DNA from: Planctomycetota bacterium
GTDB taxonomy: Bacteria; Planctomycetota; UBA1135; GCA-002686595
DNA length: 64,000 nucleotides
Assembly: GCA_022446815.1 (NCBI GenBank)
Contig: JAKVCD010000001.1
Location: forward strand, 1-64,000
Direction of reading: 5' to 3'
Shown here: piece by piece, positions 26,468 to 35,957 of the stretch
Position numbering within the stretch: the stretch's first letter is position 1
Layout: each line of letters opens with the position of its first letter
Translations under genes and position numbers: made by a program
The notes under the pieces: generated by a model
What the model was told of the DNA's origin: nothing
Seen by the model: only the letters and a program-made list of their open reading frames with translations
Database searches by the model: none

Positions 26468-28276
26468 GTGACCGAAAACAACCCGCCGAGAGACCTTCGT
26501 GACTTCCTGTCGACCCTTCGCAGAGAGGGAGAGCTCGTAGAGGTCAACGCTGAGGTCTCCTCAGACCTAGAGGCCGCCGAGATCCACCGTCGCGTGATCG
26601 CCGCAGGTGGCCCAGCCCTCCTCTTCAATCGCGTCAGCGGGAGCCCCTTCCGCTTGACCACCAACCTCTTCGGCAGCGCTCGGCGCGTCGACCTCGCCTT
26701 CGGCGGTGAGGCTGGCGAATACGTAGCGCGGCTCGCGCGCGCACCTCACGAGCTCGTCCCGCCTAAGCTCGGAGACCTCTGGAAGAATCGAGACCTCCTC
26801 AAGGCTGTCATGAACGCTGGCACCAAGAGGATCCGCAACGCGCCAGTCACCGAGGTCGTCGATCGCACCCCTGACCTCACCAAGCTCCCCGCGCTGCGCA
26901 CTTGGGCCCGCGATGGCGGCGCCTTCATCACCCTCCCGCTCGTTGAGACTCGTCACCCAGTGTCTGGAATCTCAAACCTCGGGATGTATCGCTCTCAGAT
27001 CTTTGACGCAGACACCTGCGGCCTCCATATCCAGATCCAGCGCGGTGGTGAGGGGCATCTCGCTGTGGCTGAGGCCCGCGGTGAGGCGCTGCCTGTCAGG
27101 CTGCATGTCGGCGGGCCGCCCGCGCTCATCCTCTCAGCCATCGCCCCTCTCCCCGAGGACGTTCCGGAGCTGCTGCTCGCCGGCTTCCTCCAAGGTCACA
27201 AGCTAGAGACATGCGCCAACCCTGTGGGCGCGCACGACCTCATCGCTCGCGCTGAGTTTGCGCTCGTCGGAGAGACATCACCGGGTGAGCGCAGAGACGA
27301 GGGCCCCTTCGGTGACCACTACGGCTACTACTCAGAGACACACCCCTTCCCCTTCATGCGCCTCAAGGCGCTCTGTCACCGCGCAGACGCGATCTTCCCC
27401 GCCACAGTCGTCGGAAAGCCTCGCCAAGAGGACTTCTTCCTAGGTGACTACCTGCAGGCGCTCCTTTCGCCGCTCTTCCCAGTTGTCATGCCTGGGGTCT
27501 TAGACCTCTGGAGCTACGGAGAGACCGGCTACCACTCTCTCTCCGCAGCACGAGTCGAGGAGCGCTACAAGCGCGAGGCGATGAAGAGCGCCTTCAGGAT
27601 CCTCGGCGAGGGCCAGCTCTCCCTCACGAAGTTCCTGATCCTGGTCGATGACGCTGTCGACCTGCACGACTTCCGCGCGCTGCTCACGCACGTGCTCGAG
27701 CGTGCGGACCTGCGCACAGATCTCTTCATCTTCGCAAACCTCTCCATGGACACCTTGGACTACGCGGGCCCCAAGCTGAACGAAGGCAGCAAGGGGGTCC
27801 TCCTCGGGGTCGGAGAGCCGCGGCGCACGCTCCCCAGTGAGTTCACCGGGGCCGCGCCTGGTGGAGTGCGAGCGGCTCACGTCTTCTGTCCGGGCTGCTT
27901 GGTCGTCGAGGGCCCTCGCCACGACGAAGACCCTGACTTCGCCGCGCGGCTCGCTAAGGACCCCGCCCTCTCAGACTGGCCGCTCGTCGTCCTCTCGGAC
28001 GACGCAGCGCGCGCCACTCGAAGCGCGACTAACTTCCTCTGGTCCACCTTCACCCGCTTCGACCCCGCCTCTGACATCACCGCTAAAGAGATCGAGCTCT
28101 TCAGCGGACACGCCTCATATACGCCGCCGGTGGTCATCGACGCACGAATGAAGGGCTATCCAGAGGAGCTCTTCTGCGACGAAGAGACCGCGGCCCTCGT
28201 CGACAAGCGCTGGGCCGAGTACTTCCCAGAGGGTGACGTAGAGATGGGCGACTCCAGCCAAGGCCACTTAGCCTGA
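26468..28276 (+). CDS. UbiD-family (prenylated-FMN) decarboxylase
   Basis: Predicted reversible decarboxylase of aromatic or alpha,beta-unsaturated acids using prenylated FMN. It shows the UbiD blocks LRDFLSTLRREGELVEVN near the N-terminus, GISNLGMYRSQIFD with LHIQIQRGGEGHL in the middle, EGPFGDHYGYYS, and ATVVGKPRQEDFFLGD. The 602-aa length exceeds E. coli UbiD (about 500) and is nearer to large variants linked to menaquinone or other aromatic decarboxylation. The start is GTG at 26468. No ubiX-like flavin prenyltransferase is adjacent, so the substrate is open. Confidence 0.88.
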   Translation: MTENNPPRDLRDFLSTLRREGELVEVNAEVSSDLEAAEIHRRVIAAGGPALLFNRVSGSPFRLTTNLFGSARRVDLAFGGEAGEYVARLARAPHELVPPKLGDLWKNRDLLKAVMNAGTKRIRNAPVTEVVDRTPDLTKLPALRTWARDGGAFITLPLVETRHPVSGISNLGMYRSQIFDADTCGLHIQIQRGGEGHLAVAEARGEALPVRLHVGGPPALILSAIAPLPEDVPELLLAGFLQGHKLETCANPVGAHDLIARAEFALVGETSPGERRDEGPFGDHYGYYSETHPFPFMRLKALCHRADAIFPATVVGKPRQEDFFLGDYLQALLSPLFPVVMPGVLDLWSYGETGYHSLSAARVEERYKREAMKSAFRILGEGQLSLTKFLILVDDAVDLHDFRALLTHVLERADLRTDLFIFANLSMDTLDYAGPKLNEGSKGVLLGVGEPRRTLPSEFTGAAPGGVRAAHVFCPGCLVVEGPRHDEDPDFAARLAKDPALSDWPLVVLSDDAARATRSATNFLWSTFTRFDPASDITAKEIELFSGHASYTPPVVIDARMKGYPEELFCDEETAALVDKRWAEYFPEGDVEMGDSSQGHLA

Positions 28277-28296
28277 GGGCGGCTCACGACCCAATG

Positions 28297-28335
28297 AAAA
28301 GGGGCGCGGCACCTCGCGGTGACGCGCCCCATTTC
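28297..28335. terminator. Bidirectional terminator between UbiD-like and BcsA-like genes
   Basis: GGGGCGCG (28301-28308) pairs with CGCGCCCC (28323-28330). A run of A on the left gives a T-tract for minus-strand transcripts, and AT-rich sequence lies on the right. It sits between two converging genes, whose stops are at 28276 and 28352. Confidence 0.75.
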
Positions 28336-28351
28336 CTGGAACCAGGCGGCC

Positions 28352-31300
28352 CTAGTACCGCCAGTGGAATGTACCGCCACTCAGTCGGGGTCGTCTCGGA
28401 CCACCCACCGGAGCGCGGTCAAGCAGTGACTTGTAGAACATGTCTGCGCGCGCGTGATCGCCGAACTCGTAGAGAGCGTCCGCGAGCTGCAGTCGAATCT
28501 CACGATCCTGAGGAGTGAGCTCGAGCGAATACTCAAGGAGGTCGACCGCCTCAGAGAGCTGCCCCATGTTCCGCAGGACAGCTGCGAGGCGCGCGAGCAC
28601 CTGCGGGTCTTCTACGGTCATGTCTTGGACGCGCTCATAGAGCGAAAGGACTGTTCGGACCATCTTGGGCGGAACAACCCCTGCGCCAGCGGCGGAGTCG
28701 AGGAAGCCCTGCCAGACACGAGTGTCGTTCTCACCCTGATCGATGAGGTCCTGGAAGACCTCCATCGACGCGAGGTACTCCTTGTTCCACAAGAGCAGCT
28801 CGCCGCGCTTGATGAGGAGGTCACGCTCTCCGGGAGTGTCCGTGAGCAGCTGCTCGTACTGTCGGATCGCCCGCGCAAAGTCTCCCTTCCATGAGAGGAT
28901 CTCTGCGAGGTTCACCTCAGCGCGCTGCTCGTCCGGGTAGTCCTCAAGGATGGCGCTGGCCTCGGCCTCTGCTGAGGCGAAGTCCTTCATCGCTGAGAAG
29001 ATCGAGACGAGCTGGTAACGACCCTCAAGGTCGAGCTCCACCATGCTGAGCTGCTGCAGGGCCTCGTCGTAGCGACCGAGGCGCGCGAGGACGCCGGCGT
29101 ACTCGACCCGAGCCTCTTCAGTGTCGGGGTAGGTGTTGAGCAGCTTGTGGAAGCGGTCCGCGCCCTGAGCGAGGCGGCCAGAGTTCACGCTGTTCCGAGC
29201 GGCGAGGAGGAGGACCTCCTTGCGCTTCCCAGCCGTCGCTCGAGAGGCGTCGACCATGGAGAGGACACGCTCAGCTTCGATCTCAGCGTCCATGTACTGG
29301 CCGTTGAGGCTGAGGGCGTTCATGTAAGCCATGCCCATGTCCGGGTCCTTCAGGTATTGCGTCGCGAGCGTCCGCGTGACCTGAACAAGCTCCGGGTAGC
29401 GCTCAGCGTCCTCGAGGGCCTCCTTGAGGAGCATGAGGCGACGACGGTCCGGGTCCTCCATGGACATGGTCTCGGCGTAGATCGCGTCGAGGCCAGGCTT
29501 GTCGGAGGCGTACTCGGAGCCCTCTGCCACCGCGCTCATCAGCACGATGTCGTCTTTGAAGACCGCCTTGAACAAGCCATAGCTGACAGGCGTCAGGACC
29601 AGCGCAGTGAAGACAGCCGCCATCGCAGGGCGGAAGTAGGGGACCGGCTGGGTCTCGATCGTGCCGCGCAGGCCACCGTCGGTGCGACCAGAGGGCGTGA
29701 TCTTAAGGAGAGTCTGGAGGATAGAGCGGCCTTGACCCTTGAAGTGATCGAAGCGCAGGACGGTCTCGTTCACCGCGAGAGGGCCGGCAGGGTTCTTGAT
29801 GCAGCGGATCACCTCAACCTCTGCTTCGACGTCGCCGACCGGCGTCGGGATCATCACGTTGAGGTGCTGACCTTCAGAGAACGCGTGCTTCGTCCGAACG
29901 CGGAAGGCCTCGATGGAGAGATCATCCGTGACCGCGTGAGCGAACTGTGACCTGCCTGACTTCTCGCCGACGAGCATCGCTACAGGCAGGCGATAGTCCA
30001 CCCGACGATAGCGACGACGGAAGCTGACGAGGCCGCGCTTGAAGCGACGGAAGCGCTCGCTCATCGGCCGCGAGACGCGGTCGAACATGAGCGGGACGGC
30101 GTAATGCATGCAGAGGTTGCGGAGCGCGTCCTTCTCTAGGTCCGTCGTGTTCTCAAACTCGAGCCCGTAGCGGATGCACTCGGGGACCTCATCGTCATCA
30201 TCCGGACGACGCGAGAGGTGACCGAGGAACTTCACCTTGGCGTCAGCTGTGACGCTACTGCCGTTGGCGAGGATCGTCATCTTGCCGCGCACGCCGCTGG
30301 GGATGGAGTCGTATGCGACGATCCCGGCGCCGTACTCGTTGAGGTCCACGGTGGTCGCGTAACCCTCGACAGCCTCGCCCTCTTCGTTCTCAAACTTGAA
30401 CCGCACCGGGAGGTTCACCTGGTGACGATAGGAGTAACGGTTAGAGGCCGGGCGCATCGCGCGGCGGAGATACTGCTGGGCAAGGTGCAGCTGCACGCAG
30501 ACGAGGCCCGTAGCCACGCCCAAGCCTAGAAAGTCGACCGCGTCACGGAAGACCAACTGAGAGGTCCAGCCCCAAGCGATCGCCAACAGCCCGACTCCTG
30601 CGAGGATCAGCTGCGGCATGATGTACGGCATGATGCTGTCAGCCTGCCCGCCTCGCTTCGCCGTCACGACGAACTTCTGGCGACCTCTACCGAACATCGC
30701 TCGCCAGGCAGCCTTGGTCTGCGTCCAGTAGTTGGCCATACCGAAGAGGCCGATCTCCCGGAAGCTCGCGTATCCCTTGCTGACCACCTTGATGGTCGAA
30801 GTGATCATGAAGAGATAGAGGAAGAGAATCAGACCTAGGTGCCAAGTGAACTCTGTCACCGGCGAGATGCCGCTGAAGAGCATCAAAATCGGGGTCAAGA
30901 ACAGCGCCAATCGCGCGAATCCTCCTCCCCAGTGAATGATCGAAGCGAAGTAGGACAAGCGCTGCTTCAACGTCAGACCGCGCGCAGTGAGCGGGTTGTC
31001 ATAGAAGAGGATCGAGAGGTTGCCCTCTGCCCAGCGCAGTCGCTGACTGTGGAACGTCGTGACGTCTGCGGCGGCCTGACCGGCGATCAGCCGCTCAGAG
31101 ATGTAGCAGGTCTTCCACCCAGCCATGCTCAAGCGGATGCCTGTGTGCATGTCCTCGGTGATGGTCTCGACGGCGATGTAGCCGACATCTTTGAGCGCCT
31201 CACGGCGGAACATCGCAGCGCTGCCGGCGAAGATGACCGAGTCCAGCGCGTTCTTGCCGCTCTGAATGACGTTATAGAAGAGCTGGCCCTCCTCCCAGAA

Positions 31301-31921
31301 GCGGTCTTTCTCCCCATCGAAAGACCCCTGGAAGGTGTCGAAGTTGTAGAAGGCGTGCGGCGTCTGAACCATCGCAAGCTTCTCATCCCGGAAGTACCCC
31401 ACTGTACGGCGCAGGAAATGAGGCTCAGGCACGTGGTCAGCGTCAAAGATGACGACAAAGTCCCCGTCCGTTTGCTCGAGAGCGTGGTTGAGGTTGCCTG
31501 CCTTTGCGTGGAGGTTGTTGTCCCGCGTGATGTAGCGGACGCCGAGGTCTTTCGCGAGCTCGCGGACCTCCTCTCGCTTACCGTCATCCAACACATAGGT
31601 GTTGTGCGGGAGCTCGAGGTCTGCACAGGCTTTCAGGGTGCCGCGAAGGAGGTCGACGTCTTCGTTATAAGTCGGGACGAGGACGTCGATGGTGACGCCC
31701 TCAAGGGGCTCGACCTCTTGCGGTTCGCTCGTGTCCCAGACCTGGAGGAAATACAGTGCCAAGGAGACGCCACCGAAGAGCTCTGCTCCGTAGAGCATCA
31801 TTGAGACGATGGTGGCGTAGGTCCCCTCAAGGTTGAGGGTGAACAAGGCGCGGTAGACGAGATAGAACCCGACAACGAAGAGACACGCTGTCATTAAGGT
31901 TCTGCGGGCTGATGCGCTCAT
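28352..31921 (-). CDS. BcsA-like GT2 polysaccharide synthase with two PilZ-like domains and C-terminal TPR region
   Basis: Processive inner-membrane glycosyltransferase. GT2 motifs: VPTYNEDVD, LDDG at 111-114, FDADHVPEPHFL at 159-170, ITEDMHTGIRL with TED at 255-257, and QRLRW at 293-297; several TM helices flank them. A PilZ domain (about 495-600: YRHQVNLPVRF ... DLNEYGAGI) follows, then a second PilZ-like domain (about 635-730: RRVDYRLPVAM ... DDLSIEAFRV). A TM helix at about 766-787 and about 400 residues of TPR-like helices to residue 1189 complete it. Cellulose synthase BcsA is about 700-870 residues and has one PilZ, so the C-terminal half is an addition, presumably periplasmic. PilZ domains suggest cyclic-di-GMP control. 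The product (cellulose or another beta-glucan) is not determined. Divergent from the TPR/barrel gene. Confidence 0.88.
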   Translation of the reverse strand: MSASARRTLMTACLFVVGFYLVYRALFTLNLEGTYATIVSMMLYGAELFGGVSLALYFLQVWDTSEPQEVEPLEGVTIDVLVPTYNEDVDLLRGTLKACADLELPHNTYVLDDGKREEVRELAKDLGVRYITRDNNLHAKAGNLNHALEQTDGDFVVIFDADHVPEPHFLRRTVGYFRDEKLAMVQTPHAFYNFDTFQGSFDGEKDRFWEEGQLFYNVIQSGKNALDSVIFAGSAAMFRREALKDVGYIAVETITEDMHTGIRLSMAGWKTCYISERLIAGQAAADVTTFHSQRLRWAEGNLSILFYDNPLTARGLTLKQRLSYFASIIHWGGGFARLALFLTPILMLFSGISPVTEFTWHLGLILFLYLFMITSTIKVVSKGYASFREIGLFGMANYWTQTKAAWRAMFGRGRQKFVVTAKRGGQADSIMPYIMPQLILAGVGLLAIAWGWTSQLVFRDAVDFLGLGVATGLVCVQLHLAQQYLRRAMRPASNRYSYRHQVNLPVRFKFENEEGEAVEGYATTVDLNEYGAGIVAYDSIPSGVRGKMTILANGSSVTADAKVKFLGHLSRRPDDDDEVPECIRYGLEFENTTDLEKDALRNLCMHYAVPLMFDRVSRPMSERFRRFKRGLVSFRRRYRRVDYRLPVAMLVGEKSGRSQFAHAVTDDLSIEAFRVRTKHAFSEGQHLNVMIPTPVGDVEAEVEVIRCIKNPAGPLAVNETVLRFDHFKGQGRSILQTLLKITPSGRTDGGLRGTIETQPVPYFRPAMAAVFTALVLTPVSYGLFKAVFKDDIVLMSAVAEGSEYASDKPGLDAIYAETMSMEDPDRRRLMLLKEALEDAERYPELVQVTRTLATQYLKDPDMGMAYMNALSLNGQYMDAEIEAERVLSMVDASRATAGKRKEVLLLAARNSVNSGRLAQGADRFHKLLNTYPDTEEARVEYAGVLARLGRYDEALQQLSMVELDLEGRYQLVSIFSAMKDFASAEAEASAILEDYPDEQRAEVNLAEILSWKGDFARAIRQYEQLLTDTPGERDLLIKRGELLLWNKEYLASMEVFQDLIDQGENDTRVWQGFLDSAAGAGVVPPKMVRTVLSLYERVQDMTVEDPQVLARLAAVLRNMGQLSEAVDLLEYSLELTPQDREIRLQLADALYEFGDHARADMFYKSLLDRAPVGGPRRPRLSGGTFHWRY

Positions 31922-32474
31922 GGGTTTGGGGATCGGTGTCGTTTGGGCTCAAGAAGGAGTCCCGCTCTGATCTGGCTTCAGGGTTCCAGGTCCTGAGGCT
32001 CATGGAGCGAGAACCCTCAAAAGACGTGCCCGTGGGACACCTGCTTTGGTGGGGTTCTAGGGAATAGTAAGTCGATTTCTTTGTCCCGGCGGACGCTCCT
32101 CCAAGGAATTCGGATTGGTCACCGAGGACCTGAGTTGAACATAAATACCTGTTCTTGTGGAACTTATTAGGAAATTTGATTCTTCCTGCTTCACGGTTTT
32201 CAGCGTAGACTGATTTCAGTCCAACTAAGTTTCATTCCTTGTATGCCTCCGAGGGCTCTCCCTCTGAGGTCCACAAGGGCCTTCAGTCCCCCCCCACGCG
32301 GGCTCCAGGGCAGGCCAGCTATCGCCATGCGAGAGCTGATCCCCCTGAGACCAGTCCCCCGGAAGGATTTCCCCACTAGGAAGTGCTCCAAGGGCTCAGG
32401 TCACGCGGCCTCTGTGGTCGAGGATTGAGTCGAACCCTCCTGATCCTCCCTCTTCGTTCCCTACCCCCCCTTTC
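31922..32474. promoter_or_regulatory. Divergent control region of the exopolysaccharide locus
   Basis: 553 bp separate the divergent synthase and TPR/barrel genes. The middle, about 32040-32240, is markedly more AT-rich than the flanks. At 32137-32163 three alternating half-sites occur: GAAC (32137), GTTC (32151), GAAC (32160), forming inverted repeats GAACA-N8-TGTTC and GTTC-N5-GAAC, which could be an operator. No gene is convincing here, and I saw no obvious match to the c-di-GMP riboswitch core. Confidence 0.45.
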
Positions 32475-35400
32475 ATGTCGCGCACCAAGATCGCACGCCC
32501 TCACATCTCCCTTGGGCTCCTCTTGTCGCTCCCCTTCCTCGCCGCCTGCTCTGACGGTGAGGAGGTCGCCCAAATCGAGGGCCAGCTAGACTCCTTCGCG
32601 GGTCTGCCCTCTGACTACAGCTACCCTGACGAGCTTCACATGGGCGCTGCTAGCGAACCGTACGCATCGCCGTACGACGACCAGGCAGTCGAAGACCCCT
32701 CTGAGCCTGTAAGGGATCGAAACTACATCGACATCTTGCTTCGCTCCGCTCGCAACGTCGTGGCAATGGATCAGGCCTCGGAAGCGATCGGAACCTACGA
32801 GGAGCTCTTGGCTAGAGACCCTGAGCACCTAGAGGCGAGGGAGGAATATGCAGGGCTGCTCATCCAGGAGGGACGCCTGGTCGATGCAGCTGCACAGTTC
32901 CGCATCTTGATCGAGGCCCAGCCCAGCGATGCGCGGCACCGTCGAGCCCTCGCTGGCGTGCTTGTACAGACGAGAGAGTTCGACGAGGCCTCGGAGCAGC
33001 TTCGCCGAGTCCTCATGGAAGACCCCGAGGACGTAGAGACAGCGGCTACCTTGGCCCGGCTCTACACATGGACCAAGGACTTCCACAAGGCTGAGGACGT
33101 ATACAGGAAGCACCTGCAGAGCCTCGACCCCAGGAAAGAGTCTGATCAGGTCCTCTTGGCGCCTGTCCTCTTGGACCTTCACCGCCCGGAGGACGCGCTC
33201 GGCACCCTCGAGCGCCTGAACAGGAAAACCCCTGAGGATCTCAGGTGGGCTATCTATCTCGCGCGCTGCTACACGCAGCTCGGAGAGCACGAGAAGGCCA
33301 GCAAGACCCTCGACCAAATGGCTGAGGTTCGGACCGCAACGATCGAAGAGCGCCTTGAGCTCGCGAGCTACCTCTCCCTTGTAGGCAGCTACAAGAACGC
33401 CATGAAGCTCTACGACCAGGTCCTGGACGTCGCGCCTGCGAACAAGGCGGCCAAGATCGGCAGCGCACGCATTCAGCTCCAAGCCTTCCTGCCCTCTGCA
33501 GCGAAGCGCACCCTCAACTCCCTCGAGGGCGACATGGGGTCTGACCGCCAGTATCAGCTCACCCTCGGCTCCTATCACGTGCTGATCGGTGACTATGCTG
33601 CCGCTGAGGGCATCTACAAAGACGCCCTCTCCAGGACCCCTGAAGACAACGAGATCCGCATCGCCTTAGGCGACATGTTCCGCATCAGCGGTGAGTATGA
33701 GAAGGCCTCCGGTGAGCTGCGCAAGGTCCCCAAGTACTCCTCCCGCAGCCGCGAGGCACGCTACCTCTTGGCTAAGTCGCTCTCTGAGCAGCACCAGTAC
33801 GAGGACGCGAACACCATCTGCCAGGTCCTCTACACCGAGGACGGTCGCGACCCTCGCCCGCTCCTCCTCCTCGTCCGGAATCTCGGCAAACTCGGCAGCG
33901 CCACGCAGGCTGAAGCCCTTGGACGCAAGTTCCTCGAGCTGAACCGCACGGACGCCTATGCGACCGTCAACATGGAGATCGCTCTCGGCAACCTCATGCT
34001 TGACGAGGCGCGCTACCTTGAGGCCGCGCGCCTCTTCCAGAGTGCGACCGCCCACCCCTACGGCCAACTCGCCGAGGCCTACTATGGCCTCGCCAAGGCG
34101 CAGGCGAACCTCGACAACCGCATCGGCGCGACCCGCGCCCTGCTCTCTTCCACCCTCTCAAGGACTGGCGACGACATCCGCTCGCGGATCATCCTCGCTG
34201 AGATCGCCACAGGGGACGGTGAGTGGAAAGAGGCCTTGGACATGTATCGCCATGTCCTTCGTTGGGATCCTGAGAACCTCGCAGCGATGGTCCGCCTCGG
34301 TGAGGTAGAGACCCTCCTCCTCCGGAACACAGAGGGCGTCCGGGTCGACCCTGTCACGACCTTCGAGCGAGTGATCTCGCGCTCGCCCAACAACCTCCGT
34401 GCGAGGATCGGGATGGCGCGGGCTTACAGCCGACTGAAGAACTTCGAGAACTCTCTCGAGCAGTATGAGCTCGCGCTCGCCAACGACTCTGACAACATCG
34501 TCGCACACCGTGAGAAGGCTCGACTCCTCTACTGGACTCACCAGTACGACGAGTCGGACGAGGCATACAACGCCCTCCAAGCGCCCGCAGCTGTCGAAGC
34601 CTTCCCGATGGACATCTTCGGCACTCGCTCACCTGAAGCCTCTCTTCACACTGAGATGGAGTACGAGGCCATGGTGAATGTGCAGGAGAATATCCAGCTT
34701 GAGAAAGAGGCCAAGCGTCTCGCCGGCTTCCGCGACCAAAGAGCGGTTGACGTCTACAAGCGCCTCATCGCTCGTGAGCCGAACAACACGGAGGCGCGCT
34801 TCGACCTCGCCCAGATCTATACGCGCAAGAAGCACACGAAGAAGGCTGTCCAAGAGTATGAAGACCTCCTCTTGGTCGACCCCCACCACGAAGAGGCGCA
34901 CGACGTCTTGAGGCGTCTTGAGCTCAAGACTGAGCCGCGCGTCGTGATCGGGATGGACACCTTCGACGCAAAGGGTCGCGGCGGCCTCTCACAGATGGCC
35001 GTGGACTCCTACATGATCGGCCTCGAGTACCCCTTCGGTGACGAGGACGAGCTCTTCACCGTCAGCTACGGTCGGAAGCGCTACAGCTCTCCCACGGTCA
35101 TCTACGACCCGGACAACCCGCAGGACCAGTCAGAGTGGCGACGCTTCGGAGCGATGGGCTCCAACGTCTTCTCAGTCCGCGCGCAGGACAAGTTCAAAGA
35201 CAACGTGCTGCTCAAGGGTGGCTTGGTCTTCAACGAGTTCGATCGCGCCGACGGCTTCGATGACCGCCCCCTCTTCGACCTCGGGATCGAGTATGTGACG
35301 AAGGAATCCACCCGTATTGAGGCCCGCCTCTTCACGGACAACGTCGCCGAGAACGGCCAGTCTGTCCTTGAGGACATCCACCGCACCGGGACGAGCATCT

Positions 35401-35906
35401 CTGTGAACTCCAAGCCCAACCGGATGTGGGACTACGGCGGCAACTTCACCTACGCCGACTACTCAGACAGGAACACCCTCTACGAGCTCAACACCTACGC
35501 TTCCTACCTGTACTCCCTGCCTCCGCAGCAGCTCAAGCTCCTCTTGAAGCTGGACTACAAGGACTTCGCCAACCAGGACAACTTCGAGGAGGCGGTCAAC
35601 CCGACCTCTCCTTTCGAAGCCACTCACCCCTACTTCGCTCCGGGCAACTACATGCTCTACAGCGCTGGGATCGAGTGGAAGCACTGGCTGAACCCCGAGC
35701 TCTACCACGGGTCTGAGGACATCTGGTACTCCGTGATGGCGAACATCATGCTCGACAACAACTCAGAGAATTACACCCACTTCGGCCTCACCGCCACATA
35801 TGAGGTGTCTGAGGCGGTCAGCTTTGCTGCGGACACCTCCGCCCTACGGTCCAACGTCGTCGATCGTACGAGCGCACGTTTGTTCTTACTGATCAGGATG
35901 CCTTAG
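32475..35906 (+). CDS. TPR-rich outer-membrane lipoprotein with C-terminal beta-barrel (BcsC/PgaA-like exporter)
   Basis: The 1143-residue protein starts with a lipoprotein signal (lipobox LAAC, Cys25). About 20 TPR-like helical repeats follow from residue 90 to about 810 (EAIGTYEELLARDPEHLEAREEYAG, KAEDVYRKHLQ, AAEGIYKDAL and so on). The final 330 residues consist of alternating beta strands (MIGLEYPFGDEDELFTVSYG, YDYKDFAN-like turns, VMANIMLDNNSEN, SARLFLLIRMP), which look like an outer-membrane barrel. This is the BcsC/PgaA plan: periplasmic TPR scaffold plus export pore. A lipidated N-terminus on such a protein is unusual. It lies divergent from the synthase and 51 bp ahead of the GH5 gene. 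Confidence 0.82.
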   Translation: MSRTKIARPHISLGLLLSLPFLAACSDGEEVAQIEGQLDSFAGLPSDYSYPDELHMGAASEPYASPYDDQAVEDPSEPVRDRNYIDILLRSARNVVAMDQASEAIGTYEELLARDPEHLEAREEYAGLLIQEGRLVDAAAQFRILIEAQPSDARHRRALAGVLVQTREFDEASEQLRRVLMEDPEDVETAATLARLYTWTKDFHKAEDVYRKHLQSLDPRKESDQVLLAPVLLDLHRPEDALGTLERLNRKTPEDLRWAIYLARCYTQLGEHEKASKTLDQMAEVRTATIEERLELASYLSLVGSYKNAMKLYDQVLDVAPANKAAKIGSARIQLQAFLPSAAKRTLNSLEGDMGSDRQYQLTLGSYHVLIGDYAAAEGIYKDALSRTPEDNEIRIALGDMFRISGEYEKASGELRKVPKYSSRSREARYLLAKSLSEQHQYEDANTICQVLYTEDGRDPRPLLLLVRNLGKLGSATQAEALGRKFLELNRTDAYATVNMEIALGNLMLDEARYLEAARLFQSATAHPYGQLAEAYYGLAKAQANLDNRIGATRALLSSTLSRTGDDIRSRIILAEIATGDGEWKEALDMYRHVLRWDPENLAAMVRLGEVETLLLRNTEGVRVDPVTTFERVISRSPNNLRARIGMARAYSRLKNFENSLEQYELALANDSDNIVAHREKARLLYWTHQYDESDEAYNALQAPAAVEAFPMDIFGTRSPEASLHTEMEYEAMVNVQENIQLEKEAKRLAGFRDQRAVDVYKRLIAREPNNTEARFDLAQIYTRKKHTKKAVQEYEDLLLVDPHHEEAHDVLRRLELKTEPRVVIGMDTFDAKGRGGLSQMAVDSYMIGLEYPFGDEDELFTVSYGRKRYSSPTVIYDPDNPQDQSEWRRFGAMGSNVFSVRAQDKFKDNVLLKGGLVFNEFDRADGFDDRPLFDLGIEYVTKESTRIEARLFTDNVAENGQSVLEDIHRTGTSISVNSKPNRMWDYGGNFTYADYSDRNTLYELNTYASYLYSLPPQQLKLLLKLDYKDFANQDNFEEAVNPTSPFEATHPYFAPGNYMLYSAGIEWKHWLNPELYHGSEDIWYSVMANIMLDNNSENYTHFGLTATYEVSEAVSFAADTSALRSNVVDRTSARLFLLIRMP

Positions 35907-35926
35907 TCTGTTCTCAAGGGAGTGGA

Positions 35927-35948
35927 GCCGGGCTCACCTGAGCCCGGC
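35927..35948 (+). other. Perfect intercistronic hairpin
   Basis: GCCGGGCTCA (35927-35936) and TGAGCCCGGC (35939-35948) form a perfect 10-bp inverted repeat with a 2-nt spacer, between the TPR/barrel stop (35906) and the GH5 ATG (35958). No T-tract follows, so it is more likely an mRNA-stability or processing element or attenuator than a classical terminator. Its presence argues against the GTG start at 35922. Confidence 0.6.
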
Positions 35949-35957
35949 CACCTCGCT

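Noticed and set aside
32137..32154. LexA/SOS-box-like GAAC...GTTC
   Set aside because: The spacing is GAAC-N10-GTTC, not N4 as in the Gram-positive type, and the context is a polysaccharide locus, not DNA repair; kept only as a generic operator candidate.
35922..35957. Upstream GTG start for the GH5 gene
   Set aside because: It would place the perfect hairpin inside the coding region and the adjoining purine tract is too close to act as a Shine-Dalgarno.
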